Shown here piece by piece: positions 41,462 to 49,879 of a stretch of 64,000 nt of DNA. How positions within the stretch are numbered: the first letter of the stretch is position 1; each line of letters starts with the position of its first letter. Position numbers and translations under genes: made by a program. The notes under the pieces were generated by a model that did not search any database, was not told the origin of the DNA, and saw only the letters and a program-made list of their open reading frames with translations. Source of the stretch: Modestobacter versicolor (GTDB taxonomy: Bacteria > Actinomycetota > Actinomycetes > Mycobacteriales > Geodermatophilaceae); the NCBI RefSeq assembly GCF_014195485.1, contig NZ_JACIBU010000001.1:2976001-3040000 (forward strand). Reading direction: 5' to 3'.

Positions 41462-41643
41462 GAGACCTCCGGCGTCATGCGATGGAACTCGCCGCGAGAC
41501 CCACGGGTCCGAGTCCCGGTACCTCGACGGTCTCGTGGCCCCGTGGCTGGCGGGCGCCGATGTCCACGCCCAGGTCTGCGGCTTCGACCTCCCGGCGGCA
41601 GGAGGCACCGAGCCGATCGCGGTCCGCCGCTCCTGCCGCCGGG

Positions 41644-44600
41644 TCACCAGCTGACCCGCGCCGAGGCCGAGCCCGTCCGCTCGATGTACTCGACCCGCAC
41701 CACGTGGGGGCCGGCCGTCACCGTCCGCGTGATCCGGGAGGTCCCCGCGGTGGTCCACCGATCGATGATGAGGACGTTGTCCAGCCAGACCCGCACTCCG
41801 TCATCGGTGACGGCGGTGAAGGTCTTGCTGCCGGCAGTGAAGGTGAACGTGCCGGTCCAGCGCGCCGTGAAGTAGTTCACCGGGACGCCGGTCGGGCCAC
41901 CTGTCCCCCAGCTCTTGTTGAGCGGCCCCGCCTCGCACACCGATCTCGCCGGCGTCCCCGCGAGCGTGGTGTTGCCGAAGTACTCGGCCCGGTACTGACC
42001 GGTCGCGCACGCCGCCGGGGGTGGCGGAGCGGTGGGCGTGGCCACCCAGCCCACCTTCGCGACCGCCTCCTGGTAGGAGTCGAAGAACTCCACGCGGACC
42101 TGGTGCCTCCCGGCGGTGAGCGTCCGAGCCGCGGTGAAGGTGGCCTCCTGGTCGCGCCACTGGTCGATCAGGATCGTCCCGTCGACGTACACCCGGATGC
42201 CGTCGTCCGCCGTGGCGGTGAACGTGTACGAGCCGGGGACGGCGAAGTCGAAGTTGCCGGTCCACCGCGCCGAGAAGTTGTCGGGGCCGACTCCGGTCGG
42301 CGCACCCATCGCCCAGTCCTTGTTCAACGGCCCCGCCTCGCAGCCCTGCGACGCAGGCGTCCCGGTGAGGGTCTTGTTGGCGAAGTACTGCGCCAGGAAC
42401 TGGGCGTCGAGGCAGGTCGTCGGCGGGGGCCCCGGGCCACCGACCGCGGCGTAGTTCGCGGTGTAGGTCGCCGCGGTCGCCCCGGCCACGATGTTGTGCG
42501 ACTGACCGCCACCGTCGGACCAGTTGGCGAACTGATAGGAGGTGCCGTTCAGCGACATCGGCGACGGTGCCGACAGGCTGCTGGTGCCACCCTCGATCAT
42601 CGTGGTGGTGAAGGGCGTCACCGCGGTCCGGGCGCCGAAGGTCAGCGACAGCCCCTGCGGGGCGGAGTTCACGGTGACCGCGACGGTCCGGGGGTCGAGC
42701 CGCCGCACGACCGTCGTCTTCGCTCCGGTCGAGTCCGTCGCAGTCAGCTTCAGGTCGATGTAGGCGGGGAACTCGTGGTCGACCGAGAGGAACGACCCGG
42801 AGGCCACGCCGGGGAAGGTCTGCAGTGGGTGGGCATGACAGGCATCCGGGCAGTGCTGGAGAACCGTCTCCCAGCTCAGCGCGCTCGCCGGGAGCACGCC
42901 GTCCTGCGGATCGGTGGCTGACCCCGTGAAGGTGATGGTGTCACCGACCTTCCAGTTCGCGCCTGCCGCCGGGGTGTTGATGACCGGGACCGGCGCCGTG
43001 CTGTTCGGCGGCGGCGGCGCCCCCACCCAGCTCACCTTGGCGACGGCCTCCTGGTAGGCGTCGTAGAACTCCACGCGGACCTGGTGCGTCCCGGCAGTCA
43101 GGGCCCGGGCCGCGGTGAAGGTGGCCTCCTGGTCGCGCCACTGGTCGATGAGGACCGTGCCGTCGATCCACACCCGGATGCCGTCGTCGGCCTGGGCGGT
43201 GAAGGTGTACGTGGTCGCCGTCGGGAAGTCGATGGAGCCGGTGAAGCGGGCCGACCAGTTGTCCGCCGGGACACCGGTCGCGGGCGCGGCCATGACCCAG
43301 TCCTTGTCCAGCATCGGACCGGTCTCGCAGACCTTGGCGGCGGCGGTGCCGGTGAGCGTCGTGTTCGCGAAGTACTCCGCCGTGTACTGACCGGCCGCGC
43401 AGGTGCCCCCCGGCGGCGGGGGCGGCGGCGGGGGCGGGGGCGGCGGCGGGGGCGTGGTGCCGCCGCCGTAGGTGATGCGGCGGATGCTGCCGGTGATGTC
43501 GGCGTAGAAGAGCTCCCCGGCGGGCGACATCTCGAGGTCGACGGGTGCCCGGGCCGGCGAGACGAACGGCCGCGCCGACGCCGGGTTCGGCTGCCCGTCG
43601 GTGCCCAGCGTCATGACCCAGATGCAATCGCGGGCATAGTCGGCGAAGAAGACCGCGCCGTTGTACTCGGCGGGGTACGGGCTCCCCGTGGACCTCGCGA
43701 ACGCGACGCCCGAGGCCGATGACCCGTTGGCCGTGGCACAGGTGTCCGCGGCGTTCATCCTGGCGCCGTGCTGGTAGGAGACGACCGGTTTGGTGTCCAC
43801 GCCCGCCGCGTACAGGTCCTCGCAGATCTTCAGGTTCGTGTTGTCGTACTCGTTGTTCCTGACCGGCCCCTCGTAGCAGGGCCAGCCGAAGTTGGTGACG
43901 GCGGCGGTGGGGTTGGGGATGCGGTTGAGCTCCTCGCTCGTGGCCCAGCCCACGTCGCTGATCCACAGTTCGCTGGTTCCCGGGCGCACGGCCATGCGGA
44001 ACGGGTTCCGCAGTCCGTACGCGACGATCCGCCGGGCGTTCGCATCGGTCGCCGCCAGGTTCGGGTTGCCTGCCGCGGCCGCGCCCGTGGTGGGGTCGAT
44101 CCGGATGATCGTGCCGCTCAGCGAGGTCGGGTCTCCCGGCGTGCGGAGGTCCTGGGACCGGAGCGCGCCGCCCTCGGCGGTGGGCGGGGTCATGGTCCCG
44201 CCGGGGTCGCCGCACGGGTTCTTGGCGGGGTGGCCCGTCTGGCCGTAGTCGACGAAGTCGAAGCTGGCGCCGTCACCGCCGGAGGCGTAGAGCGCACCGT
44301 CGTTGCCGAAGACCAGGTCACCGGCGCTGTGGCTGGGGAACTGCTGGCACCAGTCGTGGATCAGGACCTGCGACGTCGTGGTGGCCGTTCCCGGGTTGGC
44401 GAGATCGAGCGTGAGCCGGACCAGCTTGCTGCTCACCACGCAGCCGTCGGTCGTCGCGCCGGGGGGGCTGGGGCAGGCGTCGTTCCACCTGGGGAGGACC
44501 GGCGCCCCGGGCAGCTGACCGTCGAAGGCGTACATCGCGTAGATGGCCGGCGTGGCGGGGAAGTTCGGGTCGACGGCCAGGCCCAGGAATCCCCGGTCCC

Positions 44601-44910
44601 AGAAGTCGTGGACCTCGCTGCGGAAGTCGGCGACCTGCGTCGCGGTCGTGTCGGTGAGACCGTCGAACATCTGGATGGTGCCGCGCTTCTCGGAGACGAA
44701 GACCTTCCCGTCCGGGGCGAACTTGACCGCGATCGGGTTGGCCAGGTTCCCGAACGCCGTCACCTCGGTGAAGCCGGCCGGGAGCGCGGCCGCCGCCGGC
44801 TGGGCTGTCTGGATCACCGACAGCACGGACACCGCCAGCAGGAGTGCGGCCGTGGCGGCCAGCCCTCGGGCGCGGCTGATCGACCCCGACGAACGCCGTG
44901 CACCGACCAT
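41644..44910 (-). CDS. Secreted glucose/sorbosone dehydrogenase-like protein with three PA14 domains
   Basis: A 1088-residue secreted protein. A signal peptide lies at about 1-41 (ending PAAAA). A PQQ-type glucose/sorbosone dehydrogenase beta-propeller spans about 45-490 (GKVFVSEKRGTIQMFDG, GFLGLAVDPNFP, LVFGNDGALYASGGDG, VAYGLRNPFRMAVRPGTSELWISDVGW). Then come a run of 14 prolines near 495-508, a PA14 domain (about 510-640), an Ig-like region (VPVINTPAAGANWKVGDTITFTGSATDPQDG) and two more PA14 domains (about 830-960 and 965-1088). PA14 modules bind carbohydrate. The protein probably oxidises or binds sugars outside the cell. It is monocistronic, with ATG preceded by GGGAGT. Confidence 0.88.
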   Translation of the reverse strand: MVGARRSSGSISRARGLAATAALLLAVSVLSVIQTAQPAAAALPAGFTEVTAFGNLANPIAVKFAPDGKVFVSEKRGTIQMFDGLTDTTATQVADFRSEVHDFWDRGFLGLAVDPNFPATPAIYAMYAFDGQLPGAPVLPRWNDACPSPPGATTDGCVVSSKLVRLTLDLANPGTATTTSQVLIHDWCQQFPSHSAGDLVFGNDGALYASGGDGASFDFVDYGQTGHPAKNPCGDPGGTMTPPTAEGGALRSQDLRTPGDPTSLSGTIIRIDPTTGAAAAGNPNLAATDANARRIVAYGLRNPFRMAVRPGTSELWISDVGWATSEELNRIPNPTAAVTNFGWPCYEGPVRNNEYDNTNLKICEDLYAAGVDTKPVVSYQHGARMNAADTCATANGSSASGVAFARSTGSPYPAEYNGAVFFADYARDCIWVMTLGTDGQPNPASARPFVSPARAPVDLEMSPAGELFYADITGSIRRITYGGGTTPPPPPPPPPPPPPPGGTCAAGQYTAEYFANTTLTGTAAAKVCETGPMLDKDWVMAAPATGVPADNWSARFTGSIDFPTATTYTFTAQADDGIRVWIDGTVLIDQWRDQEATFTAARALTAGTHQVRVEFYDAYQEAVAKVSWVGAPPPPNSTAPVPVINTPAAGANWKVGDTITFTGSATDPQDGVLPASALSWETVLQHCPDACHAHPLQTFPGVASGSFLSVDHEFPAYIDLKLTATDSTGAKTTVVRRLDPRTVAVTVNSAPQGLSLTFGARTAVTPFTTTMIEGGTSSLSAPSPMSLNGTSYQFANWSDGGGQSHNIVAGATAATYTANYAAVGGPGPPPTTCLDAQFLAQYFANKTLTGTPASQGCEAGPLNKDWAMGAPTGVGPDNFSARWTGNFDFAVPGSYTFTATADDGIRVYVDGTILIDQWRDQEATFTAARTLTAGRHQVRVEFFDSYQEAVAKVGWVATPTAPPPPAACATGQYRAEYFGNTTLAGTPARSVCEAGPLNKSWGTGGPTGVPVNYFTARWTGTFTFTAGSKTFTAVTDDGVRVWLDNVLIIDRWTTAGTSRITRTVTAGPHVVRVEYIERTGSASARVSW
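42129..43149 (-). repeat. Near-identical DNA repeat units in PA14 domains
   Basis: A 40-base stretch is identical at 42129-42168 and 43110-43149, coding for DQWRDQEATFTAAR in PA14 domains 2 and 1. Flanking sequence is also very similar. Identity at DNA level suggests recent duplication or gene conversion between domains; the third PA14 domain (41650-42010) is more diverged. Confidence 0.75.
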
Positions 44911-45290
44911 GACCGACTCCCGGGCTACGAGCTCTCCGACGCTGGCGCACCGGGCGTGCCGGAAGCTAGCGCGCCTCGGGCCGTTGCGGCACCGTTGCCC
45001 GGGCGCTTTTCACAGGGAACGTCCAGCTGCTCACGGCTCGCCGACCAGCAGTCACCCACAGTGCGGGCGGCGACGCCCGAGGTCGCCGATTCCGGCCCGT
45101 CCGGTGACGCTGCGCAGTCGTAGATCGCCAGCACGGCGAGCGCACCCGGCCCCGACCGACCGCTTCGCTGAGCCACTCGGGAAGGCGGCGAACGCCGTCA
45201 CGAAGATTTAGCGGTGAGGTACTTCCGGAGCACAGGAGCGGGTGCCAGAGTCATGCCTTCCCCCGTCGACCCGTGGAGGTGCCGCACCCG
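44911..45290. other. Divergent intergenic region with the TTAGCGGTGA element of operon C
   Basis: These 380 bases separate the sugar-dehydrogenase gene (minus) from the second molybdenum hydroxylase operon (plus). The 10-mer TTAGCGGTGA is at 45208-45217, 73 bases before the operon C start, and continues GGTACTTCCGG. In the mirror orientation it equals the elements at 28993 and 41452. A small open frame on the minus strand (44925-45176) has no ribosome site and unlike composition. I see no RNA gene. Confidence 0.6.
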
Positions 45291-46166
45291 GTGAAGCCCG
45301 CTCCGTTCGGCTACGCCGACCCCCGCTCGGTCGACGACGCCCTCGCCGTCCTGGTCGCCGAGGGCGAGGGCGCGAAGGTGCTGGCCGGGGGCCAGTCGCT
45401 GCTCCCGCTGCTGTCGATGCGCCTGGCCGCGCCGACCACGCTGGTCGACATCAACGGCGTGCCCGGCCTCGACGCGATCGACGCCTCGCCCGACGGCGTC
45501 CGGGTCGGCGCGCTGGTGCGGCACGCGCAGCTGCTGGCCTCCGCTGCCGCGGCCGGCGTCCAGCCGCTGCTGGGCCGGGCCACGGCGAACGTCGCGCACC
45601 CGGCGATCCGCAACCGGGGGACGACGGTCGGCTCCATCGCGCACGCCGACCCGTCGGGGGAGATGACCTCGGTGCTCGCGCTGACGGACGGGTCCGTCAC
45701 GGTCGCCACCCCGAGCGGCCGAGAGACGGTCGGCTGGCAGGACTTCTTCGTCGGGCCGCTGGAGACCTCGGTGCACGGGCCGGCCGTCGTCCTGGACGCC
45801 TTCTTCCCCGCGCTGCCGGCGCGCTCGGGCACCGCCTTCGCCGAGATCGCCCGGCGCAAGGGCGACTACGCGGTGTGCGGCGCGGGCGTCGTCGTCACCC
45901 TCGACGCCGACCGGCGGGTGACCTCGGCGCGGGCGTCCTACATCTCCGTCGGGCTGGTGCCCGAGGTGCACGACCTGACCGACGCCGTCGCGGGCCGGCC
46001 GGTCGACACCGCCGACTGGGCCGCTGCCGGAGAGCTGGCCCGCGGGCTGGTCGACCCCGACGGCGACCTGCACGCCAGCGCGGACTACCGGCGGCTGCTC
46101 GTGGGCACGCTCACCGAACGCACGCTGGCGGACGCTGCCCGTGAGGCAGCCGGGAGGACGGCATGA
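45291..46166 (+). CDS. Molybdenum hydroxylase FAD-binding subunit (CoxM-like), operon C
   Basis: A 291-residue protein. GTG 45291 is preferred because GGAGGT (45275-45280) precedes it and the protein then begins VKPAPFGYADP, the usual CoxM-type start; GTG 45273 would place this ribosome site inside the gene. Flavin motifs are VLAGGQSLLPLLSMRLA (about 30-47) and NRGTTVGSIAHADPSGEM (about 105-122). The C-terminal flavoprotein domain follows. It carries FAD and passes electrons to an external acceptor. It is the first gene of a four-gene operon with four-base overlaps. Confidence 0.92.
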   Translation: MKPAPFGYADPRSVDDALAVLVAEGEGAKVLAGGQSLLPLLSMRLAAPTTLVDINGVPGLDAIDASPDGVRVGALVRHAQLLASAAAAGVQPLLGRATANVAHPAIRNRGTTVGSIAHADPSGEMTSVLALTDGSVTVATPSGRETVGWQDFFVGPLETSVHGPAVVLDAFFPALPARSGTAFAEIARRKGDYAVCGAGVVVTLDADRRVTSARASYISVGLVPEVHDLTDAVAGRPVDTADWAAAGELARGLVDPDGDLHASADYRRLLVGTLTERTLADAAREAAGRTA

Positions 46167-46693
46167 CCCGAGCAGTGAGCACCGACACCGAGCGGACCGT
46201 CGTGGTCACCGTCAACGGTGTCCCACGCGAAGCCACCGTGCCGGTGCGCTGGCTGCTGTCCGACGCGCTGCGGCACGAGTTCGGGCTGACCGGCACGCAC
46301 GTCGGCTGCGAGCACGGGGTCTGCGGCTCGTGCACGGTGCTCGTCGACGGGCAGCCGACCCGCTCCTGCCTGGTGCTCGCCGTGCAGGTCGACGGGCACG
46401 AGGTCACCACGGTCGAGGGGCTGTCCCGGCCCGACCACCAGGGCGGGCAGGTGCTGCACCCGATCCAGGAGGCGTTTCGCGAGTGCCACGCCCTGCAGTG
46501 CGGGTTCTGCACGCCGGGCTTCCTGACCACGATCGCGGCCGGCCTGGACGCCCGCGACCCGTCGGTGGAGATCACCGACGAGGAGGTCGACGAGCTGGTC
46601 GGCGGCAACCTGTGCCGCTGCACCGGCTACGCCAACATCAAGAAGGCCTGCCGGCACGCGGCGGCGGCGATGCGCGACGAGGCGGCCCGGTGA
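46163..46693 (+). CDS. Molybdenum hydroxylase 2Fe-2S subunit (CoxS-like), operon C
   Basis: A 176-residue iron-sulfur subunit. The first cluster is VGCEHGVCGSCTVLVDGQPTRSC, with four cysteines in canonical spacing. The second is LQCGFCTPGF with NLCRCTGYANI. It lies between the FAD and Mo subunits with ATGA and GTGA overlaps. The N-terminal 15 residues are a non-conserved extension. It transfers electrons between molybdenum and FAD. Confidence 0.94.
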   Translation: MTRAVSTDTERTVVVTVNGVPREATVPVRWLLSDALRHEFGLTGTHVGCEHGVCGSCTVLVDGQPTRSCLVLAVQVDGHEVTTVEGLSRPDHQGGQVLHPIQEAFRECHALQCGFCTPGFLTTIAAGLDARDPSVEITDEEVDELVGGNLCRCTGYANIKKACRHAAAAMRDEAAR

Positions 46694-49098
46694 CCACGAA
46701 GTTCTTCGGCGAGCCGGTCCGCCGGCGCGAGGACGCCCGGCTGATCGTCGGCCAGGGCCGCTACCTCGACGACATCGGCTCCGGTGCCTACGCCGCCGCG
46801 TTCGTGCGCAGCCCGTACGCGCACGCCCGGGTGCTGGACGTCGACGTCACCGCCGCGCTGGACGTCGAGGGCCTGCTGGCCGTCTACACCTACGAGGACC
46901 TCACCGGCCCGATGGCCGAGCCGCTGCCGGTGCTCATCCCGCACCCGCAGCTCACCGCGCCGCGCACCGGGTACCCGCTGGTCAAGGACGTCGCCCAGCA
47001 CGTCGGCGAGCCGATCGTCATGGTGGTGGCCACCGACCGGTACGTCGCCGAGGACGCCGCGGCGCTGATCGCCGTCAGCTACGAGGAGCTGCCCGTGGTG
47101 GTCGGCGTCGACGCCGCCGAGGCCGCGGAGCACACCGTCCACGACGACGTCCCGGACAACGTGGCAGCCCGGCACCACCAGGAGACCGGGGACGTCGAGG
47201 CGGCCCTGGCCGCCTCGGCGCACACGCTGTCGTTCACCCAGTACTTCGAGCGCAGCGCGTCCATGCCGATGGAGGGCAAGGGCGTGCACGCCCGCTGGGA
47301 CGACGCGGACTCCTCGCTGCGGGTCTACTCCTCCACCCAGGCCTCGACGTCGGTGCGCGCGGCGATCGCCGCCAAGCTCGAGCTGTCGCTGGAGAAGGTC
47401 GAGGTCATCGCCCCGGACGTGGGCGGCGGGTTCGGCGTGAAGATCGTGCACCCGTGGCCCGAGGAGCTGCTCGTGCCGATGGCCGCTCGCCTGCTGGGCC
47501 ACGAGGTGAAGTGGACCGAGGACCGCCGCGAGCACTTCGTCTCCAGCGCCCACGAGCGCCAGCAGCGGCAGGAGATCACCGTCGGGTACGACGACGACGG
47601 GCGGATCACGGCCCTCGACGTCCTGGTCTGGCACGACAACGGCGCGTACACGCCCTACGGGATCATCGTCCCGATCAACACGGCCACCCAGCTGCTCGGG
47701 CCCTACGACATCCCGGTCTACCGGGCGCAGGTGTTCAGCGTCTACACCAACACCGTCGTCGTCACGCCGTACCGCGGCGCCGGGCGGCCGCAGGGCTGCT
47801 TCGCGATGGAGCGCACGATGGACCGGATCGCCCAGGAGCGCGGCATCGACCGGGCGCTGGTGCGCGAGCGGAACCTAATCCAGCCCGACCAGTTCCCCTA
47901 CGACTGGGGCCTGACGTTCCAGGACGGCCGGCCGCTGGTCTACGACTCCGGCGACTACCCCGGGATGATGGCCAAGCTCAAGGCGCTGGTCTCCTGGGAC
48001 ACCTTCGCCGCGCGCCGGGCCGACGCCGAGGCGCGCGGGAAGCTGCTGGGCATCGGGATGGCCCCCTACGTGGAGGGCACCGGGCCGGGGCCCTACGAGG
48101 GCGCGCACGTGCAGGTGCTGGGCAGCGGCAAGGTGCTGGTCTCCACCGGGCTCACCTCGCAGGGCCAGGGGCACGAGACGGTGTTCGCCCAGCTGGCGGC
48201 CGCCGAGCTCGGCGTCCCGATCGAGGACGTCGAGGTGACCACCGGCGACACCCGGCGGTTCGGCTACGCGGTCGGCACCTTCGCCTCCCGGGCCGCGGTG
48301 GTGAGCGGCAACGCGGTGGCGCTGGCCGCCCGCGGGGTGCGCGACAAGGCGCTGCGGATCGCCGCGGAGGTCCTGGAGGCGGCTCCCGAGGACCTGGAGA
48401 TCTCCGACGGCGTGGTCGGGGTCAAGGGGATCCCGGGGGCGACCATCCCGCTGCGCACGGTCGCGGTGTTGTCGAACCCGCTGCGCTACGCCTTCGACGA
48501 GGCGGCGCGGCAGGCGACCCAGTTCGCCGGGGCCTCCGACGACTCGAAGCCACCGGTCGCGGCCGGCGACGCGCCGGGCCTGGAGCACACCGACTACTAC
48601 TCCCCGCTGCGCTCGACCTTCGCCTCCGGCGCGCACGCCGTGGTGGTGGAGATCGACCCCGCGACCTGGGAGATCTCGATCGTGCAGTACGCCGTGGTGC
48701 ACGACTGCGGGAACATCATCAACCCGATGATCGTCGAGGGACAGGTGCACGGCGGGGTGGCCCAGGGCGTGGGCGGGGCGCTGTACGAGCGGATGGCCTA
48801 CGACCGCGACGGCCAGCTGACCAACGCCTCGTTCATGGACTTCCTGATGCCGTACGCCTCCGAGGTGCCCGACATCGACATCGACCACCAGTCGACGCCC
48901 TCCCCGCTGAACGCGCTGGGGATCAAGGGCGCCGGTGAGGCCGGCGTCATCCCGGGGTCGGCGGCGATCGCGTCGGCGATCGAGGACGCCGTGGGACGGC
49001 GGATCGCGGCGATGCCCATCTCGCCGTCCGAGCTGTACGACCTGGTGCGCTCCGACACCGAGCGCGTGATCAACAACCCGAGTGGAGTCATGGCGTGA
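46690..49098 (+). CDS. Molybdenum hydroxylase catalytic subunit (CoxL-like, PYRGAGR type), operon C
   Basis: An 802-residue large subunit. Pterin motifs are PDVGGGFGVKI (about 240-250), TSQGQGHETVFAQ, and the catalytic Glu750 in GIKGAGEAG. The active-site loop reads TPYRGAGRPQG (Pro360-Arg366). True CO dehydrogenase (form I) has AYxCSFR here, with the cysteine that binds copper; this protein has neither, so CO oxidation is unlikely. It belongs to the broad form II group whose substrates are mostly unknown. Given the shared promoter element with the ring-opening amidohydrolase and FdrA operons, I infer a nucleobase-like ring as substrate, for example uracil to barbiturate. Confidence 0.9.
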   Translation: MTTKFFGEPVRRREDARLIVGQGRYLDDIGSGAYAAAFVRSPYAHARVLDVDVTAALDVEGLLAVYTYEDLTGPMAEPLPVLIPHPQLTAPRTGYPLVKDVAQHVGEPIVMVVATDRYVAEDAAALIAVSYEELPVVVGVDAAEAAEHTVHDDVPDNVAARHHQETGDVEAALAASAHTLSFTQYFERSASMPMEGKGVHARWDDADSSLRVYSSTQASTSVRAAIAAKLELSLEKVEVIAPDVGGGFGVKIVHPWPEELLVPMAARLLGHEVKWTEDRREHFVSSAHERQQRQEITVGYDDDGRITALDVLVWHDNGAYTPYGIIVPINTATQLLGPYDIPVYRAQVFSVYTNTVVVTPYRGAGRPQGCFAMERTMDRIAQERGIDRALVRERNLIQPDQFPYDWGLTFQDGRPLVYDSGDYPGMMAKLKALVSWDTFAARRADAEARGKLLGIGMAPYVEGTGPGPYEGAHVQVLGSGKVLVSTGLTSQGQGHETVFAQLAAAELGVPIEDVEVTTGDTRRFGYAVGTFASRAAVVSGNAVALAARGVRDKALRIAAEVLEAAPEDLEISDGVVGVKGIPGATIPLRTVAVLSNPLRYAFDEAARQATQFAGASDDSKPPVAAGDAPGLEHTDYYSPLRSTFASGAHAVVVEIDPATWEISIVQYAVVHDCGNIINPMIVEGQVHGGVAQGVGGALYERMAYDRDGQLTNASFMDFLMPYASEVPDIDIDHQSTPSPLNALGIKGAGEAGVIPGSAAIASAIEDAVGRRIAAMPISPSELYDLVRSDTERVINNPSGVMA

Positions 49099-49748
49099 AC
49101 CTCGACGGCAGTGCGGTGCTCTCGGCGTCGCCCGAGCAGGTCTGGGCGGTGATCACCGACCCGGCGGTGCTGGCGCGGACCATCCCGGGCTGCGAGTCGC
49201 TGCAGCAGGTCGGCGAGGACAGCTACACGATGGTCGTCTCGGCCGGGGTCGGCGCGATCCGCGGGAAGTACGCCGGCGAGGTGCGGCTGTCCGACCTCAC
49301 CTTCCCGTCGTCCTACGTGATGCACGCGTCGGGCTCCGGCGGCCCCGGGTCGGTGCGGGCGGTGGTGCAGATCAACCTGGCGCCGTCCGAGGGCGGCACG
49401 GAGCTGACCTACTCGGCGGACGCCGTGGTCGGCGGCGCGGTCGCCGGCGTGGGCCAGCGGATGATCGCCGGCGTCGCGAAGCGGATGGCCGGGCAGTTCT
49501 TCTCCGCGGTGGACAAGGAGCTGGTCGAGCCCAACGTGGTCGCCGAGGTCGCGCCGGTGGCCGCCGACGTTCCCGCGGGAACGCCTGCGGCGGCCGCTCC
49601 GGTCAGCTACGCGAAGGCCCCGGCCGCCGCCGTCGCCGGTGGCTGGATCCCCACCGAGGCGCGACCCCTGCTGGTCGGCGCCGCCGGCGGCGGGGTGCTC
49701 ACCCTGCTCGGCGTCTGGATCGGCTACCTCCTCGGCCGCCGCAGCTGA
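49095..49748 (+). CDS. CoxG-like SRPBCC protein with C-terminal membrane anchor, operon C
   Basis: A 217-residue protein, GTG overlapping the catalytic subunit's stop. The SRPBCC/CoxG domain covers about 1-150 (LDGSAVLSASPEQVWAVITDPAVLARTIPGCESLQQVG; GKRMAGQFFSAVDKEL-like end). An Ala/Pro linker and one membrane helix at about 195-213 (LLVGAAGGGVLTLLGVWIGYLL) follow, ending in GRRS. CoxG in the CO dehydrogenase system recruits the enzyme to the membrane. This homologue probably anchors the molybdenum hydroxylase to the inner membrane so that electrons can enter the respiratory chain. Genes coxD, E and F are absent. Confidence 0.9.
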   Translation: MNLDGSAVLSASPEQVWAVITDPAVLARTIPGCESLQQVGEDSYTMVVSAGVGAIRGKYAGEVRLSDLTFPSSYVMHASGSGGPGSVRAVVQINLAPSEGGTELTYSADAVVGGAVAGVGQRMIAGVAKRMAGQFFSAVDKELVEPNVVAEVAPVAADVPAGTPAAAAPVSYAKAPAAAVAGGWIPTEARPLLVGAAGGGVLTLLGVWIGYLLGRRS

Positions 49749-49879
49749 GCCTCCCCGCCCGGCCCGGGCGGGCTGGATCGGACAGGCGGGGCTGACGGCG
49801 TCGACAGCGTGCGCACAGCCCCGCGCTCGACTCTGACGTCGACGGTCGGATGGCCCGACCGGACTCGGAGGACACCATC

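Noticed and set aside
41515-41654. Protein-like stretch ending RVTS on the plus strand downstream of the sugar-dehydrogenase gene
   Set aside because: About 45 codons with plausible composition (YLDGLVAPWLAGADVHAQVC) but no start codon, no ribosome site and no recognised family; could be a fragment but unsupported.
42129-43149. Spaced identical repeats as a possible CRISPR or mobile element
   Set aside because: They fall in frame within two copies of a PA14 domain and encode the same peptide; explained by domain duplication.
44925-45176. 83-codon open frame upstream of the sugar-dehydrogenase gene
   Set aside because: No ribosome site, atypical composition, and it occupies the divergent promoter region.
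45291-49748. Annotation of operon C as CO dehydrogenase
   Set aside because: The active-site loop is PYRGAGR, not AYxCSFR, and maturation genes coxD/E/F are missing.
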